Below, in pieces: positions 45,844-54,664 of a stretch of DNA of 64,000 nt. This DNA is from Astropecten irregularis (lineage: Eukaryota; Echinodermata; Asteroidea; Paxillosida; Astropectinidae): positions 35,464,001 to 35,528,000 of the forward strand of contig OZ020244.1 of NCBI GenBank assembly GCA_963971285.1, given 5' to 3'. The stretch's first letter is position 1; each line of letters opens with the position of its first letter. Made by a program: the position numbers and the translations under genes. Below the pieces are notes generated by a model. That model made no database searches. It had not been told where the DNA came from and saw nothing but the letters and a program-made list of their open reading frames with translations.

Positions 45844-45990
45844 CCAATGGGAGACTTTTGAAGAGTCGGTCTTGAGTCAACAGCGCACGCGCACGCACGC
45901 GCAATACAACGCGCGCATGCGCACAATTGCGAAAGTGGTTTGCGCGTGCGCTGTTGACTCAAGACCGGTTCTCCAAAAGTCCCCCATTGG
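45844..45990. repeat. MITE family D
   Basis: CCAATGGGAGACTTTTGAAG ... AAAAGTCCCCCATTGG hairpin with a GCGCACGCGCACGC core. Confidence 0.88.
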
Positions 45991-46569
45991 CGATATACAA
46001 GTTATTTTATCATTCATTAGAAACGAATCCAATTCCGTCAGTGGCTGTCGCAACAATTTGCTTAATACCATTGGTTTTCTCTCATTATAGTGGTGTCAGT
46101 AATGGTTATGAAAATCATAATTAAAAAACAAGAACGACAGAAATATGTTTTTCGAAGGACCTCTTATTGAAAATGTAACGTGTAACCGTATCTTAATATA
46201 TATTGATAATATTCAACATTAACACATAAGTACAATTTTCGAACTCGATCACATTTTACATAAAACAATTTTACAAGAAATTTTCTCAATCATTTTGGAA
46301 TCGTGCAGTACGACATTTAGTGCGTTTTGGTTAATATTTCGTCGCCGACACTAACGAATTTAACTTACACCCAACTTTAAAGAAAATGTATTTATATTTT
46401 AAGATATAACCGTTTGAAGTTCGCGACTTTTTAAAACCGGCTTATTTCATGTAACATTTAAATATATTATGACTTTTCTTTTTACTTCCTTCTCAAAATA
46501 TGTTAATTAATTGTACTAGTCGACGTATTTGTAATTGTTGATTATGGGTATTGATTAACAAGCAATTAA
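45991..46569. other. AT-rich intergenic sequence
   Basis: No repeat shared with other parts of the window and no exon recognised. Confidence 0.4.
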
Positions 46570-46929
46570 AGGTAGTATCATACTTTAGTTTTTATTTAAA
46601 AAACACAGATTCATGAGCAAAAATATCAAGGAAGATACAGTAACAGTCATCTGTGAAAATTTCAGTCCCATACGGTTCCCATCACTTTTTGAGAAAACAG
46701 TGAAAAACAGCCACAGTATTTCTTAAGTCTTTTCTCTTTTATTTTTGATCTTTTAAAAGATCAAAAAGATTTTCGGTCGTTGTTTTACTAATTTCTGGAT
46801 AAATACACCATTTCAGGCGGAAAGATTTTAACGAAATGTTTCTACCACCACCATCTTCATACCCTGTAAGTTATACGTAAATCTATGAACATTTCTGTTT
46901 TGGTCTCTTACCAAAGTATGATACTACCT
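46570..46929 (+). repeat. TTAA MITE family A
   Basis: Full-length, TTAA at 46566-46569 and 46930-46933. Confidence 0.92.
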
Positions 46930-47110
46930 TTAAAGCCAAGAACATGCGTTTGGCATTTCGTGAAAACGAAAAGCTATGTAAACGTTAATTTACCGGTGCG
47001 AAATCTCACAGTCACAAATTTCAACGCATTTCAAAGTACATGGCCAGTGTTCAGCCAGTGCATGTTGATCATCTTAGGTGTATCTTGCACAGCTCATTGT
47101 CCGTTGTGTC

Positions 47111-48073
47111 TTAATAACGGCAGAAGCTGAGCAGAAAGGCTCCCGGCCGTCGGGCCAGCTCCAACGCTCGTCGCCGTATCGGAGTGTTCATGGCGTAGTA
47201 GATCACGACGTTCCACAAGCTGTTGGAAACATGCAGCCAGTACGTTGCGAAGAACACACCCAGTGGCTGCCTGACGTTTGCCAAGAGGCTAACGAAACCA
47301 ATGCAGACGTGGGGAAACCAGCAAATATAGAATGTGACGGCCATGATGACACACATGCGGAGAAACCTGACGGCTTGCTCTGATCTACTCTCCCTGGTTG
47401 CAAACTGTGGCACCATTTCGGCTCTTTGGCGAGCGGCTTGCCTCACTGCTCTCCAAGCCAAAATGGAGGTAATGCACAGGGTGATCATACTCGGCAAGAT
47501 GAAAACGGTGAAGTTGACGATTGGTGAGATCATCCGACTTTGGTAGGTAATGGTGCAGGAGTGGAGTAGGAATACGTACCTGTTGGATGACTCGCCTGTT
47601 AGGAACAAACAGGCGACGTAACCAACTGGAATGAGCCAACAGACAGCAAGACAGATCAACGTGCGTTGGGGAGTGACGACTCGACTGTACCTAAGAGGAT
47701 ACTTCACAGCAATGTAGCGCTCAATGCTCATCATGGTCAATACCAAAAGGGATACTTTCTTCGCGGTTGCTTCAACACAGGCAGCCGTCAAACAGACGAT
47801 GTCCCCGTAGGGCCACAGACCAAAGATCGCTGGGTATACGGACAATGACGCCACTAAGCCCACAATCAAGTCAGCAACGGAAAGGGACATCAAAAAACAA
47901 GAATGACAGTTACGGAACGATGGAGATATGCCCAATGTGATCAGAACCATCAGGTTGCCAGCTACCGTCAGGGTAGAGATGGAAGTTACGGTTGCAACTT
48001 TGATACCGCAAATGGCGCCTTCACAAGCAAAGGAACCAAAGGTCCCTGGTGATGTACTCAGATTTCCATTCAT
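47111..48073 (-). CDS. Class A GPCR, GPR21/GPR52-like, copy 1 (320 aa)
   Basis: Intronless seven-helix receptor of the plasma membrane; ligand unknown. Start chosen at MNGNLSTSPG, because copy 2 begins there; a frame eight codons longer exists (48097). Visible: N-glycosylation site NLS, TM1 GN, TM2 SVADL (Asp2.50), TM3 cysteine in GDIVC, SIERYIAV in place of DRY, TM4 CW, an ECL2 cysteine (LHSCTITY) for the disulfide, TM5 LPSM, TM6 CWFP, and TM7 SNSLWNVVIYY in place of NPxxY. From memory, human GPR21/52 also have a SNSxxNxVIY ending and a similar RYxAxxxPLxY loop, so that is the nearest named family. Sea urchins carry large lineage-specific expansions of such receptors. About 90% identical to copy 2 in TM1-TM3 and TM6 to C-terminus, less between. 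Confidence 0.9.
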   Translation of the reverse strand: MNGNLSTSPGTFGSFACEGAICGIKVATVTSISTLTVAGNLMVLITLGISPSFRNCHSCFLMSLSVADLIVGLVASLSVYPAIFGLWPYGDIVCLTAACVEATAKKVSLLVLTMMSIERYIAVKYPLRYSRVVTPQRTLICLAVCWLIPVGYVACLFLTGESSNRYVFLLHSCTITYQSRMISPIVNFTVFILPSMITLCITSILAWRAVRQAARQRAEMVPQFATRESRSEQAVRFLRMCVIMAVTFYICWFPHVCIGFVSLLANVRQPLGVFFATYWLHVSNSLWNVVIYYAMNTPIRRRALELARRPGAFLLSFCRY

Positions 48074-48187
48074 TCTTGCTGTGTCTCGTGCTATCACACA
48101 GATTCAAGCTCTGGTTATCGTGTTGCGCTTATTTTCTGGATAGGCCTAATTGTCATTCAAAGCACACAGCTAGCATCATTCCATGGG

Positions 48188-48194
48188 ATTTATA
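48188..48194 (-). promoter_or_regulatory. Candidate TATA box of GPCR copy 1
   Basis: TATAAAT on the minus strand, 115 bp from the ATG at 48073, the same spacing as in copy 2. Confidence 0.6.
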
Positions 48195-48464
48195 GCGTAT
48201 TTTCTGCATATGCCGCGTCTTTTATGTGATCTAAAAACAACAGGGAGGGGGCGCACGCGCAAATTGGTCCACTGTAGACGAGGTTGGATATGACGTCATT
48301 TAATCACCGCTCAGATCAGTGCGCTCACTAGTCAGTATTAAATAATATGCAAAAACTACTTTCATAAATGACGCATACTACCACACAACCAACGTGCGAT
48401 GTCTCTATAATGATAGCCTATGTTCGTATTTACTATTGTCACTGGTCATCCTGCAACATTCTGA

Positions 48465-48545
48465 ATCAATCTCAACTCCCTAGGGGAGCATACAGCCCCA
48501 GCTGGCTGCTGTATTAAGGCGCGCATGTATAAGCTAATCGAGCAC
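48465..48545. repeat. SINE body fragment
   Basis: AATCTCAACTCCC ... GGGAGCATACAGCCCC matches the SINE at 16618-16976. Confidence 0.6.
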
Positions 48546-48590
48546 AAAGCCACCGTCATATTAGGGTCTAACTTAGACTGAAACGTGTCA

Positions 48591-48724
48591 AGGGTGTCCC
48601 CCCAAAAACGCAACACTTTGTGTCGAGAACTATTATGTAAAAATTCAACTGTTTATCACCTGTACATCCTTTAATGTTAACATAATTGTTGTCGACAAAG
48701 TATTGCGTTTTGGGGGGACACGCT
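48591..48724. repeat. Small MITE with GGGTGTCCCCCCAAAA ends
   Basis: AGGGTGTCCCCCCAAAAACG and CGTTTTGGGGGGACACGCTG are inverted, ~134 bp; TA follows on the right. A related single end is at 13755. Confidence 0.75.
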
Positions 48725-48788
48725 GTATATCACAGAAACAATGGTTTCTTAAAACATGCAATATAAGCACCAATAATACGAATACAAT

Positions 48789-48846
48789 GTACTTCAGCTC
48801 GATATTAACACAATGCCTAATGCCGTGTTGTAATATCGAGCTGAAA
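48789..48846. repeat. Short palindrome
   Basis: TTCAGCTCGATATTAACAC and GTGTTGTAATATCGAGCTGA form a hairpin with a ~18 bp loop. Confidence 0.7.
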
Positions 48847-48967
48847 TATATTCTCATCTGAACAGGAAGTATTATAGGCTTGCAATAGATTCACATGTCA
48901 CTCAATATAGTAATGGTAAAGATAATAATGTAAGAAAAAAGATGATCAAAGTCACGCGATGTCGTGT

Positions 48968-49024
48968 TGCTGGTAGCGACGTTTCGGCTGCTGGTACTGC
49001 TAGCCTTCATCAGGCAACAGACTG
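48968..49024 (-). ncRNA. Candidate Penelope-type hammerhead ribozyme
   Basis: On the minus strand: CTGATGA (49013-49007), stem II GGCT ... AGCC closed by AGCAGTACCAGC, then CGAAAC (48986-48981) and GTC (48980-48978). The core nucleotides are all present. Stem III is only one or two base pairs with no loop, as in the small hammerheads of Penelope-like elements that act as dimers. Stem I can start C-G, G-C and then has an internal mismatch. It lies downstream of the Penelope-like reverse transcriptase remnant on the same strand. Confidence 0.7.
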
Positions 49025-49095
49025 AAGAACTGGATGCTGCAGAGTCCGTTTTATCCTGTGGGGCGGGGTTCGGGTTCACAATACCGATGGGTCTC

Positions 49096-49243
49096 CTGGG
49101 GTCGATTTCACATAGCACTACGATCGATCGTAACTCGAGTTACGAAGGATAACACATCGTATCCTACGTAGCGCTGCAATGCAATGCATCATAATGTCCT
49201 ACGACTGATAGTTAGTTACGATGAGTTTGGTGAAATCGGCCCC
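49096..49243. repeat. MITE family E
   Basis: GGGGTCGATTTCACATAG ... GGTGAAATCGGCCCC with CGATCGATCGTAACTCGAG; it sits between the ribozyme and the reverse transcriptase remnant. Confidence 0.82.
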
Positions 49244-49985
49244 GTGGCTTAGCCGATGTACACCTGGTCACAGTCACTAGGTCACGGCCGATCTGGTACA
49301 CAACTCTTCCCTGTCTCTCCGGAGGGACAGGATCATTCGGGCGGACGAGCTGGTTCCTAAAGGTGGTGGAAGATCATGGAACACCGTGCGGATGCCGTGT
49401 CCCCTCCTCGAGGATCCTCTTCAGCTGCTTCGAGATGCCATCCATGAAGGAGAGAACCGTGAAGGACTCGGTTCTCCGTACGCTCGGTGCCAGTGCTGGT
49501 CCTGGGCCGGGCTTGGGCCCCGTTGGCTGTGAGGGCGGCATTCGCGTGTCGTCCGTCTCGGTGGTCGTGCATCGCAGCCTCGATCGTCACCGGGCGGGAG
49601 GCGCGGTCATGGAGATACTTGGTGACTCCACGCTTCACGGACTCCGGGTGGTGCGAGTCGAAAGCCAAGTACATGTACTAGTCGGTGTGCGTGGGCTTGC
49701 GGTACGCGGTGCTGCATGGTCAGGCTTCCGTCTAGTTCCCTGTGGACCAAGGTGTCCAATAATGCGATGGTGTGTTGTTCTCCTCGGTCTCGATGGTGAA
49801 GCGGATGGTAGGCTGGATGCTATTGAGATGGTTGATGAGCAACTGGTCCGGGACTGGTCCCGCAGTGCAATGACGAAGGTGTCATCGACATACCGCTTAC
49901 TGTAGGGCAGCAATCAGGCGGGCAACTCTGCAAGGCCTCCGCTCCTCCTCGAACATCTCCATGTATAAGTTAGCAATCGCCGCTG
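49244..49985 (-). mobile_element. Penelope-like retroelement remnant (RT end and start of GIY-YIG)
   Basis: Minus-strand peptides NLYMEMFEEE, SKRYVDDTFVI, YLAFDSHHPESVKRG and, near the low-coordinate end, a VYIG match to the start of a GIY-YIG domain. These are hallmarks of Penelope-like elements. It is a broken fossil with several breaks, cut short by the family E MITE. The plus-strand 180-codon frame over it is its shadow. Confidence 0.85.
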
Positions 49986-49993
49986 AAACTGGA

Positions 49994-50180
49994 CTTTTTG
50001 ATCTTTAAAAAGATCACAAATAATTTTGATCACTGGTTTTAGGCCTACTCTTTTCTGGATAAAATTGGCATTTCAGGCAGACAAATTTTAATGCTGTGTT
50101 TCTACTTTCTACTATCACCATCTTTATAGCGGTTACATCTGTGAAGATTTCTGCTTTGGTTTCTTATGTACATACTATCT
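49994..50180 (+). repeat. TTAA MITE family A, right half
   Basis: Ends exactly at the stop codon of GPCR copy 2; its TTAA supplies or shares the TAA stop. Confidence 0.85.
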
Positions 50181-51140
50181 TTAACGGCAGAAGCTGAGCA
50201 GAAAGGCTCCCGGCCGCCGGGCCAGCTCCAACGCTCGTCGCCGTATCGGAGTGTTCATGGCGTAGTAGATCACGACGTTCCACAAGCTGTTGGAAACATG
50301 CAGCCAGTACGTTGCGAAGAACACATTCAGCGGTTGCCTAACATTTGCCAGAATGGAAGCGAAGCCAATGCCGACGTGGGGGAGCCAGCAAATGTAGAAT
50401 GTGACAGCCATGATGACACACATGCGGAGAAACCTGACGGCTTGCTCTGATCTGCGCTCTCTGGTTGCAAACTGTGGCACCATTTCAGCTCTTTGGCGAG
50501 CGGCTTGCCTCACTGCTCTCCAAGCCAAAATGGAGGTTATGCACAGGGTGACCATACTCGGCAAGTTAAAAACGACGACGCCGAGGCTTACCGAGATAAT
50601 CTTATTTAGGTAGGTAATGGTACAGGAGTGGAGAATGAAAACGAACATATGGGCTGTCTGGTCTGTTAGGAACAAACAGGCGAAGTAACCAACTGGAATG
50701 AGCCAACAGACAGCAAGACAGATCAATGTGCGTTTTGTTGTGACGATTTGGTTGTACCTAAGAGGGTGCGTCACAGCAATGTAGCGCTCAATGCTCATCA
50801 TGGTCAATACCAAAAGCGATACTTTCTTCGCGGTTGCTTCAACACAGGCAGCCGTCAAACAGACGATGTCCCCGTAGGGCCACAGACCAAAGATCGCTGG
50901 GTACACGGACAATGACGCCACTAAGCCCACCATCAAGTCAGCAACGGAAAGGGACATCAGAAAACAAGAATGACAGTTACGGAGCGATGGAGATAAGCCC
51001 AATGTGATCAGAACCATCAGGTTGCCAGCTACCATCAGGGTAGAGATGGAAGTTACGGTTGCAACTTTGATACCGCAAATGGCGCCTTCACAAGCAAAGG
51101 AACCAAAGGTCCCTGGTGATGTACTCAGATTTCCATCCAT
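50181..51140 (-). CDS. Class A GPCR, GPR21/GPR52-like, copy 2 (319 aa)
   Basis: Intronless tandem paralogue of copy 1, same features: MDGNLSTSPG start, SIERYIAV, ICWLPHV in TM6 and NVVIYY in TM7. Most differences lie in TM4-ECL2-TM5 (for example TDQTAHMFVFIL against TGESSNRYVFLL), while TM2-TM3 and the cytoplasmic tail are nearly unchanged. It ends LLSFCR and stop, one residue shorter than copy 1 (LLSFCRY), because a family A MITE starts there. The frame is intact with no stop or shift, so it is probably functional. Confidence 0.9.
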   Translation of the reverse strand: MDGNLSTSPGTFGSFACEGAICGIKVATVTSISTLMVAGNLMVLITLGLSPSLRNCHSCFLMSLSVADLMVGLVASLSVYPAIFGLWPYGDIVCLTAACVEATAKKVSLLVLTMMSIERYIAVTHPLRYNQIVTTKRTLICLAVCWLIPVGYFACLFLTDQTAHMFVFILHSCTITYLNKIISVSLGVVVFNLPSMVTLCITSILAWRAVRQAARQRAEMVPQFATRERRSEQAVRFLRMCVIMAVTFYICWLPHVGIGFASILANVRQPLNVFFATYWLHVSNSLWNVVIYYAMNTPIRRRALELARRPGAFLLSFCR

Positions 51141-51254
51141 TCTTGCTATTTTATCTAGTGAATTGCAGTGGAGTTTGCAGAGATTGAAGCTGTGGTTTAC
51201 GTGTTCTGCTTATTTTCTGGATGATACTTTTCATTAGGCCCGGAATGCAGTGGC

Positions 51255-51261
51255 TTTTATA
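51255..51261 (-). promoter_or_regulatory. Candidate TATA box of GPCR copy 2
   Basis: TATAAAA on the minus strand, 115 bp from the ATG at 51140. Confidence 0.65.
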
Positions 51262-51559
51262 ACGCCTGGTTTCCAGTCCCGCCCACTACCCCGTCTATAT
51301 TATGCAATCTAAAAAGTTGTCGCGTGCGCATTTGGATTTAGAAACCCAAGCCCAGTGTACACTCAAGCCCAGTGCACTAGTCTATGTGATAGACGCACTC
51401 GCCATACAGCGAGCAAGCTTCTATCACAATCATAAGTGCATAATCCTGATTAATTTATACGCAAACCAACCCGGCACTGGCCCTCGAACAAAATGACCAA
51501 TCAACATCCTCCGTCACGACCCTGACGGATCTGATTGGCTGATGTGCCGCGGATGCATT

Positions 51560-52012
51560 TATTCAGAAAAGAGTAAAAACCAGTGACCGGAATTATTGTT
51601 TGATCTTTTAAAGATAAAAAATAATAGATAAAAGACTTAAAGGTAGTATCATACTTTGGTTTTTGTCAAAGAAGTACAGATTTATGGGCAAAAATATCAA
51701 GGAAGATACAGTCACAGTCATCTGTGAAAATTTCAGTCCCATACGATGCCCACTTTTTGAGAAAATCGTAAAAAACGGCCACAGTATTTCTTAAGTCTTT
51801 TCTCTTTTATTTTCGATCTTTTAAAAGATCAAAAAAGATTTTCGGTCGTTGTTTTATTTCTGGATAAATACACCACCTCAGGCGGAAAAATCTTAACGGT
51901 ATGTTTCTACCGCCACCATTTACATACCCCTGTAAGTGGTTAGGCCTATACGTAAATATTATGAACATTTCTGTTTTGGTGTCTATATAGATACCAAAGT
52001 ATGATACTACCT
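51560..52012 (+). repeat. TTAA MITE family A, with a fragment before it
   Basis: Full-length copy 51641-52012; before it (51560-51636) a reverse fragment of the same family. Confidence 0.88.
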
Positions 52013-52044
52013 TTAATATTACCAATCATGTATTATACCTTTAA

Positions 52045-52400
52045 AGGTACTATCATACTCTGGTAAGAATCCAAAACAAAAATTTTCACAGATTTACGTA
52101 TAACTTTCAGGGTATGAAGATGATGGTGGTAGAAACATACCGTTAAAATTTTTCTGCCTGAAATGGTGTATTTATCCTGAAATTAGTAAAACAACGACCA
52201 AAAATCTTTTTGATCTTTTAAAAGATCAAAAATAAAAGAGAAAACACTTAAGAAATACTGAGGCCATTTTTCACGATTTTCTCAAAAAGTGGGCACCGTG
52301 TGGGACTGAAATTTTCACAGATGTCTGTGATTGTATCTTCCTTAATATTTTTGCTCATGATTCTGTACTTCTTTAACAAAAACCAAAGTATGATACTAAG
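52045..52400 (-). repeat. TTAA MITE family A
   Basis: TTAA at 52041-52044; the right end is altered (ACTAAG). A short family B end (CCAATCATGTATTATACC) precedes it. Confidence 0.88.
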
Positions 52401-52736
52401 TGATGAGATTCCGGCTATAATGTACCAACCAACTTTTCCGAACTTCAAAAGTTCTTTTACTCAATTTATCTGCACCATGTTCACAAAAAAAGTTTGGACA
52501 AGAACTTGCACACACGTCAGCTAGATAGCCTGAATACAATCAATTAATTATACGAAACAGGAATGAATCTGGCCTACGGACGAAACGAACAAGGTCATCG
52601 AGCACGAGACTCGGCAGACTAAAACAAATCATGATTCCACGGTTTTCAATTAGCATCAGCCTTCGCTCAGGGAGACAGGGACTGCACCCTCCAGCAAATT
52701 TTATTCTTGAAATACTAGAGTAATAAAGGTAGTATC
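52401..52736. other. No feature recognised
   Basis: Intergenic sequence between two family A copies; no exon seen. Confidence 0.4.
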
Positions 52737-53086
52737 ATACTTTGGTGAGAGACCAAAACAGAAATGTTCACAGATTTACGTATAAATTACAGGGTTTGAA
52801 GATGGTGCTGGTAGAAACATACTGTTAAAATGTTTCCGCCTGAAATGGTGTACTTATCCAGAAATTAGTAAAACAACGACCGAAAATGTTTTTGATCTTT
52901 TAAAAGATCAAAAATAAAAAATAAAACACTTAAGAAATACTGTGGCTGTTTTTCACTGTTTTCTCATAAAGTGGGCACCGTATGGGACTGAAATTTTCAC
53001 AGATGACTGTTATTACTGTATCTGTCTTGATATTTGTGCCCATGAATCTGTTTTTCTTTGACAAAAACCAAAGTATGATACTACCT
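52737..53086 (-). repeat. TTAA MITE family A
   Basis: Full-length; right TTAA intact, left site ATAA. Confidence 0.9.
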
Positions 53087-53412
53087 TTAAACTTCTTTAG
53101 ATATTTATGCAGAAACGCAAACGAAAAACTGTATATGTAAGAAGTTGAAACATATTTGTTGTCATCAGATTCGATTTGGATTCGTCCCCAAAACTCCCAA
53201 TAATGGGCTTATAAATGTGAGCAAGTTTGAGCTTGGTCAGTTGGTCAAATATAAATATAAAGACCGAATTAGACTGAGCGTCAAATGTGACCTCATCTAT
53301 CATACTGAATGCATAATACTATAAGCATGCAACATTATAGGGAAATGCGAATGGTACTTCAGAAAGGAAAACTGTATACAAAACTGACAAGATGCTGATA
53401 TTTGTCAATTAA

Positions 53413-53690
53413 AGGTAGAATACATGATTGGTAAATGTTGGGAAAATGTTACATTCAACTGAATTGAGTCAAAGGTCACAGAACAGCACTCACACTTTGT
53501 CTGATCCAACATGTACATAGAATAACACACCTGTGAAAATGTGAGCTCAGTCGGACATCTGAGTCACGAGAAAATAGCGAAAACCCGACTCAATTTTTCT
53601 TACAAAAACATAAAAAATTGATGTTATACGTAAATCTGTTAAGTTTTATGTTTGGTTGTGTTACCAATTTACCAATCCTGTATTGTACCT
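53413..53690 (+). repeat. TTAA MITE family B, internally deleted
   Basis: AGGTAGAATACATGATTGG ... CCAATCCTGTATTGTACCT with the GAGCTCAGTCGGACATCTG block. Confidence 0.8.
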
Positions 53691-53933
53691 CTAGAGTGCA
53701 TTTATGGTTACTTTGTTTTTTAACTCATTAATACCAATTAGAATCACATTCATGGTCATTGACTCATATAAGTTATCATGCTACAGAAATCTTTCACATA
53801 ATTGTTAAAAAAGGCTACAAAATTGGATTAATTTTGTTGAATGAAATGACTGCAAACAAAACAAAAGCAAAAACAAGAAACTAGTATATTATGTACATGT
53901 AAGCTTTTGAAATCATAAGGATCTGCCTCTTAA

Positions 53934-54646
53934 AGGTAGTATCATACTTTGGCTTCTGTCAAAGAAATACAGATTCATGGGCAAAAATATGAAGGAAGAC
54001 ACAGTCATCTGTGTAAATTTCAGTCCCATACGGTGCCCACTTTTTAACAAAATCAGTGAAAACGTCCACAGTATTTCTTAAAGGCAATATTATACTTTGG
54101 TTTTTGTCAAAGAAATACAGATTCATGGGCAAAAATATCAAGACAGATACAGTACCAGGCATCTGTGAAAATTTTAGTCCCATACCGTGCCCACTTTTGG
54201 AGAAAATAGTGAAAAACGGCCACAGTATTTCTTAAGTCATTTCTCCTTTATTTTTGATCTTTTAAAAGATCAAAAAGATTTTCGGTCTATGTTTTACTTA
54301 TTTCTGGATAAATATGATACCATTTCAGGCAGAAACATTTTAACGGTATGTTTCTACCGCCACCATTTTCATACCCTGTAAGTTATATGTAAATCTGTGA
54401 ACATTTCTGTTTTGGTTTCTTACCAAAGTAAGATACTACCTTTAAATCGTTTCTCTTTTATTTTTGATCTTTAAAAGATTTAAAAACATTTTCGTCACTG
54501 GTTTTACTCTTTTCTGGATAACTACAGCATTTCATGCAGAAAGATTTTAACGGTATGTTTCTACCATCACCATAGCTTATAAGGTATTTATAGGTAAATC
54601 TGTGAAGATTTCTCTTTCGGTATGCAACCACAGTATGATACTACAT
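53934..54646 (+). repeat. TTAA MITE family A split by another family A copy
   Basis: Left half 53934-54081 ends CACAGTATTTCTTAA, right half 54446-54646 resumes with TTTCTCTTTTATTTTTGATC. The consensus has one TTAA at this point. Confidence 0.92.
54082..54441 (+). repeat. TTAA MITE family A inserted in family A
   Basis: Full-length, flanked by TTAA at 54078-54081 and 54442-54445, both inside the host copy. Confidence 0.93.
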
Positions 54647-54664
54647 TTAAAGATTATGAGCGAA

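Noticed and set aside
47078-47383. Plus-strand frames over the GPCR genes
   Set aside because: Shadows; they occur twice because the receptor gene is duplicated.
49363-49905. 180-codon plus-strand frame
   Set aside because: Opposite strand of the GC-rich Penelope-like remnant.
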